Assembly: GCA_029834535.1 (NCBI GenBank)
Contig: JAQMWT010000315.1
Coordinates: 62,001-126,000 of the forward strand
Direction: 5' to 3'
Origin: Chrysophaeum taylorii
Taxonomy: Eukaryota; Sar; Pelagophyceae; Pelagomonadales; Pelagomonadaceae
Length of the DNA: 64,000 bases
The first letter of the stretch is position 1. Every line of letters begins with the position of its first letter. A program made the position numbers and the translations under genes. Positions 49,061 through 58,775 of this stretch are shown one piece after another. The notes beneath the pieces were generated by a model that made no database searches, was not told the DNA's origin, and saw only the letters and a list, made by a program, of their open reading frames with translations.

Positions 49061-50643
49061 CGAAAGGTCGGTCCGCGGAGAGTGACCATCAAGCATGTCG
49101 CCATGCCCCTCTTAGCAGTCGACATTTAAAGACACCAGCAGTCGACCTTTATAAAGGCACTAGTGCAGGGGGGGTGGGCGCACGAGTTCACGCGCGCATC
49201 TGTAGAAACGACGCGAGGGGACTCGGGCGCTTAGTTGAGCAGAGAGGGGCTCGAAAAAAAAAATTTCTTCTTCTTCTTCTTTGCCGCGCTCTCGGAGCCG
49301 AGAGGCAGCGGCATATTATACTGCGGGCTGCGACGCCATATGGTTGAAGTATACTCTGCGGGCTGGGCTCCGGGGGAACCGTTGTTTTTCGTAAGTGCGG
49401 GCTGGGAGGCCATGGTCGTGGAGCACACTCGCGGAGCCAGGAATAATAATGGCAACGCACGTCAGCAGCACAAACACGTCCGCTCGTTTGAAGGTTTAGA
49501 GCCTCGATCGACCAGCCTCAAGAAATGCCGTGCCAGGCGACAAAGATGTGCATCAAACTACCTATCTCGGCCAGCCTCGCTTTTGTGCGACCCGGATAAG
49601 CTGCGCTGCCGAGCGGCAAACCGAGATCGAGCGGTAGCTCCACGTCGCGAAGCTATGCTTCGCCAAGCAGCACCGTCCAACAAGCCACGGCCAAAAGAGG
49701 CCGAGTCGATATCAATTGTGCGTCCCTAATCAACAGACTACTCACGAATTCACGCGATTTCGAACGCTCCGTGCTCAACAGCCATTTTATCAGACTCTCA
49801 CCGCGTGAACTCAAGACTCATTCATTCACGAGGCGGCAGCAGCAACCCAACAAGATTTTCGCCGTTTCTGACTTCTTTTCTCGCTTCTGCTGTCGCCGCC
49901 GTTGAGTGCGGGTCAATTCACCACTTCCACATTTAAGATCATGCGGTAGGCGATCAAACCCGTGCCGTAGCTCACCGCGACCGCCATCCGTAAAAACTAC
50001 GTCAAAACAGAATTGTGCTCCGCACGTACCGTCCAAATACCGCTGACCACTCGGCGCTAGAGCATTCGAACAAAAATTCGTATTAATACCCACGGTAGCA
50101 CCCTTCCTCGTTCTCTCGGAGAAGCAACCGCCGTTTCACGGTTGCGATTTCCGACCAACTCCGTAATAGCCTCGATCTACTGCGCCAGTTCAGCCGTTTG
50201 AATGATGAAGCTTCGAACTATGAATAAAAATCCAGTCGTTGGGTGTTAGGTCGCAGCCCCCATCGTATAGGCAAAGTACATGACTCAGGGCCGAAGGGTA
50301 AAGGTTCACACCAGAGACTTGGTGCTGGGTGTCCGGAATAAACGTCGCCGTCGCGCAAGTGCCAGTACCCCCTCCAGTTTTTTCGAACTTCTCATGCTCT
50401 CTCGCGCGTTTCCCGACCTTCCCTCCTACCATGCCATTGCCTCTTCGTATGTGAGTGGCCCTTGGGCCTCTCGCTTTCGACGCCACCAGGCGCATAGAAG
50501 AACTAGTGCGTCCGCGAACGGAGAGCACACGCGTATCGAGCTCCTCGGTCGTGCACCCTTCTGATTAGGGTGGGCTCTTTTCACAACGATAATTCTATTT
50601 TAATAATGCGGAGATTAAAAAAATAAAAAGGAAGTACGAAATA
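49061..50643. other. Intergenic region, no gene recognised
   Basis: Includes CTCTTAGCAGTCGACATTTAAAGACA and a second GCAGTCGACCTTTA (49108-49155), members of the short-repeat family arrayed at 54656-55015, and a (TTC)n run at 49264-49282. Open frames up to 164 codons (49235-49729, +) have Arg/Ser/Ala-rich content without motif and start within the microsatellite. I see no convincing gene. Confidence 0.45.
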
Positions 50644-51200
50644 TTAAGGCCGGCTCGGCGGCAGGGCTTTGGTTGAAAAAAAAAAAAAAGTTAGAAAGGG
50701 GGGAGGGGTGGGAGTGCTGCTGGTGAGTACGACGAGCTCGTTGCATAAGATGTGGCGCAGACGATCACTCTCGCGTTCGCCCTCGAGCGTCGCGTCCTCG
50801 TCGCCGGCGCGCGCTTCTTCTAAACGTTTGTTGCGCCTTGCGACATGGCGCAGACGATCAGCCTCGCGTTCGTCCTTGAGCGCGCGCATCGCGTCCTCGT
50901 CGCCGGCGTGCGCTTCTTCTAAACGATCATCCCGCCGCTCTGCAATTGCAATACGCTTGGCCTCGCGTTGACGCTCAAGGAGCATCGCCGCATCCTCGTC
51001 GCCGGCGGCAAGAGCTTGACGACGAGCGGACCGCAATCGCCCCATCTTTCGTCGCGACGGACCGCACGTTCTTCGCGCTCGAGAAAGCGATCGTCTCGAA
51101 CACGCCACAAGCGCTTCCACGCATCAACAGCGCGCTTGTACACTTTCTCTTCGCCATTCCACTCCTGGGCGAGGACACTCGAGTACCAGTTCCTTTTCAA
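50644..51200 (-). pseudogene. Charged repeat protein, frame-shifted
   Basis: The frame from 51200 (MKRNWYSSVLAQEWNGEEKV to WKRLWRVRDDRFLEREERAV) is continued by another frame after about 51040. That frame carries three ~30-aa repeats: RQALAAGDEDAAMLLERQRE, RLEEAHAGDEDAMRALKDER and RLEEARAGDEDATLEGERES, each with a following ADRLRH/AKRIAI block. The A-G-D-E-D-A core is strictly kept, which suggests real coding history. The family is unknown to me. The C-terminal end dissolves into a poly-Phe translation of a T-rich tract, so the natural 3' end is probably lost. Confidence 0.4.
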
Positions 51201-51238
51201 AGGAATTTACTTGCGCCTCTTTCGTTTTCCCGCACAAT

Positions 51239-51651
51239 CTCCCGCCTCGCCGAGCGCTGGACGGTTTGTCTCGTCATCCCGGGCCGCGCGGCGGTCCGCC
51301 GTCGCTCTCCACAAAGGGGCGACGCGGCTAACCGCGAGAAAAACCGGAAGACGTCCGTCCTAAGCAGTCTTGCGTCCTATAGGTAATTTCTCTTTCTAGC
51401 AAATAACTTACGGCTTATCTTTTTTCCTAATCTTCTTTCTTCCTGGTGGTTTGGAAGCAGTCTTGCGTCCTATAGGTAATTTCTCTTTCTAGCACACGCA
51501 AAAAGAAAATACGGATGACAGGACAGGACGCCTATTGAACTTCCCGTTTTTCGCGATCCGTTTAGTATGCAATGTACTGATATACTGATCTGGCGACGAC
51601 GATTTCGCGCACGTATTAATCACCCGAAGAGCTCTTGCTTTTCAACCAAAG
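51239..51651 (+). repeat. ~410-bp dispersed repeat, copy 1
   Basis: From CTCCCGCCTCGCCGAGC to CTCTTGCTTTTCAACCAAAG, closely matching 58322-58775. It contains two internal copies of AGCAGTCTTGCGTCCTATAG (51363 and 51458) with GTAATTTCTCTTTCTAGCA after each. The ends are not TG...CA and carry no terminal inverted repeat, so the element class is unclear. It ends just before the 3' end of the kinase gene. Confidence 0.75.
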
Positions 51652-51745
51652 CATAACGAACCGTTTCATGGGCTCTTAGTTCCAAGAACGGGAGCCCCCG
51701 TGGGCAGCCACCCCGGGGGGTTAGTTTCTTGGCCGTCGTTGACAC

Positions 51746-54304
51746 TCACATCGAGGCGGGAGGCAGGGTGGGCGAAGCGGTACGCGTAGTCGTCGGAGAA
51801 GCCTCCTGCACCCCGTCGGGCCTCGGCACCCCCGGCGCGACACAGCCCCAGCGGGCAAGGCAAGTGCGGATCTGCGAGATGGTGGCGGGCTTGTTGAGGA
51901 CATCGTTCGCTCCGCACTCCATGAGACTTCGGCGGTCATCTTCGAACGCGTTGCCGGTGAGGGCGATGATGATCAGGACGTCCGGACCGTGGCCCGAGTC
52001 ACGGATCTCGCGAATGGCGACGTCGCCGCTTTTTATCGGCATGACGACGTCGGTCACGATGACGTCGTAGGGCTTGCGTCGCGCGGCCGCCTGTTGGACC
52101 TTGTCCACCGCCTCCTGGCCGTTCTCGGCGAGGTCCACGCTGAAGTTGAGCTTTTTGAGGATGTAAGCGCATAGCCTGCGATTGGATTCGACGTCGTCGG
52201 TAACGAGCGATCGCACGCTCCGGTCCTCGGAGACGCATTGTCGGTAGAGCGGCATCGCCAGCGCGAGGCTGTCTGGTGCAGTGCTGCTCGAGGAATCGGC
52301 GAAGAGGCTGGTGGTGTTCGCGTCGGGTCTTGGCTGAAGAGCGGCACCGACACGGACCTTGAACCAAAACGTCGAGCCCGTGCCCTCGCCCGCGGAGAAG
52401 GCGCCGATCGTACCGGCATGACGCTCGATTATTTGTCGCGAGATCGCGAGCCCGAGGCCCGTGCCGCGGCCGGCTCGGACGTCACCTGGGCGGATCTGAA
52501 AAAATGGCTGGAAAAGCCGGGCTTGATGCGATTGCGATATGCCAACACCCTCGTCGGCAACGCTGACGAAGAGCTCGAGCTCTTCGGCCGCGAAGACGCG
52601 ACGCAGTCCGTCGGGCGCGTCGTCCAAGTCTCGCGAGCCGCGTATCGAGAGCCCCACCGGTCTCGCGGTGTATTCTATGGGCCACGTGACGCTCGTCGCC
52701 TCGGGGAGCTGTGGTTCATCTTTGACCTGCCGAAGACCAGCCGAGACTGTGATCGTCTGTCCGGAAGCCGAGAACTTGATCGCGTTTGATACGAAGCTGG
52801 CAATAACTTGGCGCAGCCGGACGCTATCGCCAACGAGTCTTGTGGTGGATTTGAGAGGGGAGTAGGGTGGCTCGACTACGTCGGCCGTCAAGATCGTGAC
52901 GGCCTTATTTTTGGCCGCGTTCTCGAGCGTCTTGACGACGCTACGGGTCATATCTACGGGCGAGAACTCGAGCGCCACGAGCTCGAAGGCGCCCTCCTCA
53001 ATTTTCTGGAAAGACAGGACGTCGTCGAGCGTTTCGCTCATATGTCTGACCGACTCCGTGATGTTACTCGCGACCTCCTTGCCTAACGACGTCAGCGTCT
53101 CGTGCTCGATCATCGCTTCGATACCGATGCTAACCGAGTTCAACGGGACTCGCACCTCGTGGCACACGTATCTCAAAAACTGCTTGAAGCTTGAGTTGGC
53201 GCGTTCCTCAGCCTGAAGTAAGAGATGCAACAGTTTTTCTTGACTCTGAGTCTGCGTGTGCAACCGCGTCAACATTGTCGACAACATCAGCTTGCTCGCG
53301 GCGTCGACGATGACGGTCATCGTCTCTTCGGCCGCTACGGAGTAAAGCTGCAGAATGCCGGCGAGCGTGGCCACCACGAAGACGGTCCACGTGATAGAGC
53401 ACATATTCGCCATGGCGGCGCTCATGCACAGCGTCGTGATATCCTGGTCCAAAAGTAGCTGGATGGCCGACGTCGATGCGTTCTGGGGGTAAATACTTGA
53501 CATGCCCGGGAGCAGCGTTTTAGTTCCGGCGTCCTTACCCCGCTCAATGTTGGACGCGTGCTTAGAGTATGCATTTTTTAGCTCGTAAATCCGCGCTACC
53601 TTCCGCGTCCTGTCCGCGCTTATCTTGAAAGTCCGGCAATACATGACGGTCGCGACGCAGTTGCACGCGAGATACACAGGCTTGTCAAAAGGCAACGAGA
53701 CGAACGCAAACACGAGCGATCCTTCGAGAACCGCGACACTCATCAACGTCTCGTTGCGGGAACGGGGCGTGTATTGCTGCCCCAGCGTCAGCATGAGGAC
53801 GACGATGATGGGGAGAGTCGCGAGCCACTCGCCCATTCTCTCCCAACGCACCGGTCGCCCGTACGGCGACTCTGCCGGCTTGAATGCGCCCACCGCCGTC
53901 AGTATGTGCCCGACGCACGCGATGAAGGTACACACGGTTGCGCACATGATCGGCAAATGTCGATGCGGTGCGTGGATCGTGTCGATGAACGATGCGAAGT
54001 TCATCATTGTCGCCACACAAAACATCGACGACGTCATCGAGGCGATCCACGATGGGTTCTCGCTGCGCTTGAGCTTGAGAACTTGCCAGCACCATACCAA
54101 CCACAACGCCATGAAAACTACGCCGTAGCCGCAAGCTGCGGGCGCATAGTACCGCAGAGAGCTCGATAGCGATGCGTGGTTCAACACCTGCGCGTGCTTA
54201 TCCTGGTGTTCGACCGGTGGCCTCTCCCCAACGTTGGGCACACTCCGCCCGAACGGCACGACCCGCATCGGCAACTTACGGAAGCGTCTTGGGGCTGGTC
54301 GCAT
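51746..54304 (-). CDS. Hybrid histidine kinase with microbial-rhodopsin-like membrane domain (histidine-kinase rhodopsin)
   Basis: 852 aa. About eight hydrophobic helices fill residues 58-348. Helix C reads R156-M-G-E159-W160-L-A-T163-L-P165, aligning to R82...D85-W86...T89...P91 of bacteriorhodopsin. Helix F has W306-T-V-F-V-V-A-T-L-A-G. The last helix has V-D334-A-A-S-K338, matching D212/K216, where Lys forms the retinal Schiff base. One extra N-terminal helix, as in other enzymerhodopsins, gives eight. Then come the phospho-accepting H382 (RYVCHEVRVPLNS), N box (SNAIKFSASG), G1 (DEGVGIS), F box (FQPFFQ) and G2 (GTGLGLAISRQ), and a receiver with acid pair DD, phospho-acceptor D of VIVTDVVMP (about 751), T of ALTG and K of NKPA. 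Predicted role: retinal-based light sensor driving a phosphorelay. The long helix E-F loop (about 60 residues) is unusual. Identification of the rhodopsin part is by motif only. Confidence 0.8.
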   Translation of the reverse strand: MRPAPRRFRKLPMRVVPFGRSVPNVGERPPVEHQDKHAQVLNHASLSSSLRYYAPAACGYGVVFMALWLVWCWQVLKLKRSENPSWIASMTSSMFCVATMMNFASFIDTIHAPHRHLPIMCATVCTFIACVGHILTAVGAFKPAESPYGRPVRWERMGEWLATLPIIVVLMLTLGQQYTPRSRNETLMSVAVLEGSLVFAFVSLPFDKPVYLACNCVATVMYCRTFKISADRTRKVARIYELKNAYSKHASNIERGKDAGTKTLLPGMSSIYPQNASTSAIQLLLDQDITTLCMSAAMANMCSITWTVFVVATLAGILQLYSVAAEETMTVIVDAASKLMLSTMLTRLHTQTQSQEKLLHLLLQAEERANSSFKQFLRYVCHEVRVPLNSVSIGIEAMIEHETLTSLGKEVASNITESVRHMSETLDDVLSFQKIEEGAFELVALEFSPVDMTRSVVKTLENAAKNKAVTILTADVVEPPYSPLKSTTRLVGDSVRLRQVIASFVSNAIKFSASGQTITVSAGLRQVKDEPQLPEATSVTWPIEYTARPVGLSIRGSRDLDDAPDGLRRVFAAEELELFVSVADEGVGISQSHQARLFQPFFQIRPGDVRAGRGTGLGLAISRQIIERHAGTIGAFSAGEGTGSTFWFKVRVGAALQPRPDANTTSLFADSSSSTAPDSLALAMPLYRQCVSEDRSVRSLVTDDVESNRRLCAYILKKLNFSVDLAENGQEAVDKVQQAAARRKPYDVIVTDVVMPIKSGDVAIREIRDSGHGPDVLIIIALTGNAFEDDRRSLMECGANDVLNKPATISQIRTCLARWGCVAPGVPRPDGVQEASPTTTRTASPTLPPASM

Positions 54305-54351
54305 CTACCCAACTTTTCTTTTGGGTGCACCAAAAACCGTTTCAACGCATG

Positions 54352-54451
54352 TGTTGCACTTTCACGTCAGAATAAACGTTGCCGATAAGCACTTACTATG
54401 AAACTTATTAGGCACGTATTGCACTTTCACGTCAGAATAAACTTTGCCGAT
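54352..54451 (+). repeat. Duplicated 35-bp block upstream of the kinase gene
   Basis: TTGCACTTTCACGTCAGAATAAAC(G/T)TTGCCGAT occurs at 54355-54386 and 54419-54451, separated by AAGCACTTACTATGAAACTTATTAGGC. That separator recurs at 57037-57063 beyond the palindromic region. Confidence 0.7.
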
Positions 54452-54473
54452 CCTTACTACTAATCGACAGATG

Positions 54474-54655
54474 TTTGTCGGTTTGCACGACCTCGCACAA
54501 GACCGCGCGCAGTGGCGGTCCACCATCAACAAGCCCGTCCTCGTCCCTCGCCTCTGCCCCAACTGCGTGATTTTCCTCTGTGATTCCGTACCGGCTCCTG
54601 CCGGTCCGGCCTGGCTCCCATGCTCGGGAGAGGTCTGAAGTTAGTTAGTTAGTTA
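54474..54655 (+). mobile_element. LINE 3' end remnant
   Basis: Encodes LHDLAQDRAQWRSTINKPVL and VPRLCPNCVIFLCDS, the last residues of a LINE ORF2 (L-A-x-DR-x-x-WRS), then the family's 3' sequence CTGGCTCCCATGCTCGGGAG and a TTAG tail (54640-54655). Over ~170 bases it matches the insert at 36500-36670 very closely. Confidence 0.75.
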
Positions 54656-55015
54656 GTTTGTCGGTTTGTCTGTCTTTAAATTTCGACTGCTAAGAGGGGG
54701 GTGTGTGTGGGGAGTGTGTCCTAACTACTAATCGACAGATGTTTCTGTCTTTAAATGTCGACTGCTAAGAGGGGGGTGTTTGACTGTCTGTTTGTCTGTC
54801 TTTAAATGTCGACTGCTAAGAGGGGGGTCTGTTTGTCTGTCTTTAAATGTCGACTGCTAAGAGGGGGGGGTGTGTGGGGAGCATGATGGTTCTGTTTGTC
54901 TGTCTTTAAATGTCGACTGCTAAGAGGGGGGTGTGTGTGGGGAGCATGAAGGATGTGGGTGGGTTTGTGGGGTATGTTTGTCTGTCTGTCTGTCTTTAAA
55001 TGTCGACAAGTGCAG
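54656..55015. repeat. Irregular array of a ~35-bp repeat
   Basis: Consensus TGTCTGTCTTTAAATGTCGA followed by CTGCTAAGAGGGGGGT. Copies start near 54667, 54745, 54797, 54836 and 54898, and a partial one near 54989 merges into the palindrome boundary. The spacers of 5-55 bases contain GTGTGTGGGGAG or TGTTTGTC tracts, not unique sequence. Isolated copies occur at about 38010, 48860, 49108 and 56030. Confidence 0.75.
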
Positions 55016-55275
55016 GCCAGTAAGTTCGCCAGTAAGTTCACCTAGTCCCAATCTCTAACCCCAGTAAGTTCGGCGTAAGCCCACTCGTGCTCACATCCAC
55101 TCACCCCACTCTCCTTCGAGCTCGTCGCTGTCGCCTCCGCCAATCTAAGCTGCTTCGATCCGCACACGCCGCTAACCTTTGAGTTTACTCTAAAACCCCC
55201 AGTAAGCTCACCTGGTCCCAGTAAGTTCACCTGGTCACTATATTCACCTAGTCCCAATCTCAAACCCCAGTAAGT

Positions 55276-55893
55276 TCACCTGGTCCCAGTAAGTTCACCT
55301 ACAGTGCGCGTGTAGACGCCGGGAGGGGGCTTATCGGTATTGCGCAGCACGTGTGGGGTAGGGTGGAGTCGTCGACTCAGAAGAGGATATCCTCGGGGTT
55401 GCCGATCGACAGAGAGCCACGTAGAGCTGGACGTGGCAGAAGACGGGCTTCGCCAAGAGGACGCCGACCTCGCGGGGCGTCTGGCCCTGGCTCTTGGTGA
55501 TCGTTTGGCGTCGGCGGGCCTTACGGGATACAGGTTGGAGGAGCCTCGGTGACAACGACACGATCGATCATGTATCTGGTACCGATGCAGTGGCCGTGCG
55601 ACGGGTCGAGGTTGCGAAGACTTTAAGCTCGCGATCAAAGTCAGCATGCCGTTGGTTGTCAGGGAGTTCAAAACTCGACTCTTGAGAGCGAGGCGTCGTC
55701 TTCCGACCCAACCTAGTCGGCCGAAAAGAACTCCGACGCCTCGTCTCCGGGAAAAAAAGGCCGCGGTCATGCGCGCGTTGTCAGCATCGACAACATCGTT
55801 TCGACGGGGCGTGAGATGAATGGCGCGCTGAAAGAGCCGCCGCGGGTCGTGGAAACAGTCTGCGAGGTCGCCATAGACGGCTTGGAGGATCAC
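55276..55893 (-). pseudogene. PIF1-family helicase C-terminal fragment, left arm
   Basis: Same motifs and same internal deletion as 38127-38710: LFQRAIHLTPRRNDVVDADN, TITKSQGQTPREVGVLLAKP and LYVALCR, in changing frames on the minus strand. Confidence 0.7.
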
Positions 55894-56105
55894 TGCCTGC
55901 CTGGCTCGCGGGCCTACCTAATCCTTACCCTAAATCTAAGGACAGTACCTACTCCTTACCCTAAATCGAGAGGGACAGACAAACAAACAAAAAAACAAAA
56001 ACAAACAAACATCTGTCGATTAGTAGTTAGGACTGCTAAGAGGGGGGTGTGTGTGGGGAGTCCTTCGATTTAGGGTAAGGATGAGGTAGGCGCGCGAGCC
56101 AGGCA

Positions 56106-56709
56106 GTGATCCTCCAAGTCGTCTACGGCGACCTCGCAGACTGTTTCCACGACCCGCGGCGGCTCTTTCAGCGCGCCATTCTCACGCCCCGTCGAAACGA
56201 TGTTGTCGATGCTGACAACGCGCGCATGACCGCGGCCTTTTTTTCCCGAAGACGAGGCGTCGGAGTTCTTTTCGGCCGACTAGGTTCTGGGTCGGAAGAC
56301 GACGCCTCGCTCTTTACAGTCGAGTTTTCGACTCCCTGACAACCAACGGCATGCTGACTTTGATCGCGAGCTTAAAGTCTTCGCAACCTCGACCCGTCGC
56401 ACGGCCACTGCAACGGTACCAGATACATGATCGATCGTGTCGTGTCACCGAGGCTCCTCCAACCTGTATCCCTTAAGCCCCACCGACGCCAAACGATCAA
56501 CAAGAGCCAGGGCCAGACGCCCCGCGAGATCGGCGTCCTCTTGCCCAAGCCCGTCTTCTGTCACGTCCAGCTCTACGTGGCTCTCTGTCGATCGGCAACC
56601 CCGAGGATATCCTCTTCTGGGTCGACGACTCCACCCTACCCCACACGTGCTGCGCAATACCGATAAGCCCCCTCCCGGCGTCTACACGCGCACTATAGGT
56701 GAACTATAA
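56106..56709 (+). pseudogene. PIF1-family helicase C-terminal fragment, right arm
   Basis: LFQRAILTPRRNDVVDADNA, then across a shift DEASLFTVEF, HGHCNGTRYMIDRVV, TINKSQGQTPREIGVLLPKP (the intact NKSQGQT motif) and LYVALCR. Of the three fragments it is closest to a functional helicase sequence (INKSQGQT rather than ITKSQGQT), but it is still truncated and frame-shifted. Confidence 0.7.
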
Positions 56710-57123
56710 CTGGGACCAGGTGAACTTACTGGGGTTTGAGATTGGGCCTAAGTGAATATAGTGACCAGGTGAACTTACTGGGACCAGGTGAGCTTACTGG
56801 GGGTTTTAGAGTAAACTCGAAGGTTAGCGGCGTGTGCGGATCGAAGCAGCTTGGATTGGCGGAGGCGAGAGCGACGAGCTCGAAGGAGTGGGTGTGAGCA
56901 CGAGTGGGTTTACGCCGAACATACTGGGGTTAGAGATTTGGACTAGGTGAACTTACTGACCAGGTGAACTTACTGGGACTAGGTGAACTTACTGGGGTTA
57001 GAGATTGGGACTAGGTGAACTTACTGCCCTACACTTGTAAGCACTTATTATGAAACTGATTAGGCTGGTCGTTACGACAAGATCCGAACTTGTAAAAAGT
57101 AGATGTGGCTGGGTCGTTTAGAA

Positions 57124-57571
57124 ATCTGACCTTATCAAAAATCGTCGTTTCAAACGACGCCGGCGGCGGTCTCGAGACGCTTCGCGGGCTGCACTGCCAG
57201 AGCCGCGTGGGGCAGCTTTTGCCGGGCACGCGTCGGACCGAGAGCAGGACGCAGTGGTACTAGCTCGAGGACAGGGACGCAGTCGCAAGCGGAGCACCAG
57301 CAGCAGGAGCGAAGAACTGGTCTCGACTGTGTCCTCGTTGACAGACAGTGACGCTGCCTACAACGACTGCGAGCACTGCCGCGCACGCCTCGAGGTGCTG
57401 TCGAATCAATGCAAGCCGGCCCTCGAGGCTCTCTTCCTCTCCAAACCTCCGACCCACCTCCCGGGCGGCTACCTCGTCGACCCCGCCCACATCGCCACCT
57501 CGCTCCGCGCCTACCGCGCCTACCGCGCCCGCGTCGCATACCACGCCGAGTCCACCCTCTCCGCCTTTTAA
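57124..57571 (+). CDS. Partial gene or last exon, unknown function
   Basis: The frame is open from at least 57124 to the TAA at 57571 but contains no Met, so the 5' part must come from an upstream exon or has been lost. The sequence is basic first (KNRRFKRRRRRSRD), then SLTDSDAAYNDCEHCRARLE with a C-E-H-C pair, CKPALEAL, and an aromatic/Ala tail ending AYRAYRARVAYHAESTLSAF. The even composition of the last 75 residues looks coding. Family not recognised. The palindromic element lies immediately upstream and may have removed the 5' end. Confidence 0.4.
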
Positions 57572-58321
57572 TCCGAACTCCTCGCCGCCCCTCTTCATTG
57601 AGGAAGGGACCTTTCTTTCGTTTCGTAGGGAAAGGAGAGGCCACCACAACCATCGTCATAATTTTTTTTTGTTACGTTGTTCTTGGTGGTGGTGGTGTTG
57701 TTTAGTCAGAGCCAGCCCGCCGAAGCAATACTGCGACTTGTTCGTCCCCGAGCAGTTGTCCATGAACTGATGCACCACTCGCACGATAGGGTGCGGCAAC
57801 ATGCTGAATTTTTCCTTCTCCTGGCGCTCACGCTCCGAATCCGCATCGATTGGTTCCGGCTGAACCGCCGTCGTACGATCTGCAACGGACCTGGCTTCCT
57901 CGCAACGTCAGCGGAGTCAGCGAACTTTTTTCGTTCCGGCTAAGCGACCCACCTGGACGATGGGACCTTCGACGGCTCGTAACTCAGCGCCATCGTCACG
58001 GATCGAGGTCGCGCTTGGACGGATAGAAAGCTAACGCTGAGATCTAAACGACCATATCAATAACCCCGATCTGCCCAGGGGGGCAAAATGTCCGGATTCT
58101 AAACGACCACACATGTTTGCAGCGTTGCCCCTTTACACTACAGAGTCAACGAATAAAGTCAAACAACCTCATTTGATTTGATTTTATTTTACCTTCTGCT
58201 TTACACTGTCACTCGCGGAGCCTAGAGTCAAGGGTTTTATTAGGGTCGGACGCCTTCGTCGTGTCGGAGCGCAAGCGGGACGGCGAGGAGCGGGTTCGGG
58301 TGGGCGATGGGCGGCGAGTGG
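57572..58321. other. Intergenic, nothing recognised
   Basis: Poly-T run (57662-57670) after the partial gene. Short frames only, no motif. Confidence 0.4.
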
Positions 58322-58775
58322 TCTCCCGCCTCGCCGAGCACCGGACGGTTTGTCTCGTCATCCCGTGCCGCGCGGCGGTCAGCCGTCGCTCTCCACGAAG
58401 GGGCGACGCGGTTAACCGCGAGGAAAACCGGAAGACGTCCGTCCTAAGCAGTCTTGCGTCCTATAGGTAATTTCTCTTTCTAGCAAATTACTTACGGCTT
58501 ATCTTTTTTCTTTATCTTCTTTTTTTTCCTGGTTTGGAAGCAGTCTTGCGTCCTATAGGTAATTTCTCTGGCTCCCATGCTCGGGAGAGGAGGTCTGAAG
58601 TTAGTTAAGTTAGCTAGCACGGGAAAAGAAAATACGGAAGACAGGACAGGACGCACATTGAACTTCCCGTTTTTTGCGATCCGTTTAGTATGCAATGTGG
58701 TGACATACTGATCTGGCGACGAAGGTTTCGCGCACGCATTAATCACCCGAAGAGCTCTTGCTTTTCAACCAAAGG
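58322..58775 (+). repeat. Dispersed repeat, copy 2, with a LINE 3' tail inserted
   Basis: Matches 51239-51651 from CTCCCGCCTCGCCGAGC to TTTTCAACCAAAG. Inside the second GTAATTTCTCT block it carries ~45 extra bases, CTGGCTCCCATGCTCGGGAG plus AGGTCTGAAGTTAGTTAAG (58568-58617), the 3' terminus of the LINE family seen at 54474-54655. Confidence 0.75.

Larger units (their letters stand above)
55016..57036. repeat. ~2 kb palindrome of two PIF1-helicase remnant units
   Basis: The left arm 55016-55937 (minus orientation) and right arm 56064-57036 (plus orientation) are inverted copies of the unit at 38085-39085. The outer ends consist of GAACTTACTGG repeats and CACTTGT; the inner ends are both CGATTTAGGGTAAGGAT. 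The arms meet across a ~125-base centre holding a (CAAA)n tract and one short-repeat copy. The arms differ by scattered substitutions, so the inversion is not brand new. Confidence 0.8.

Noticed and set aside
54656-55015. CRISPR-like array
   Set aside because: Spacers are simple-sequence tracts of very uneven length, no cas-like gene is near, and the surrounding genes are eukaryotic.
57150-57659. 169-codon Arg/Gly-rich minus-strand ORF
   Set aside because: Shadow of the + strand partial gene and of a (GCG)-rich stretch.
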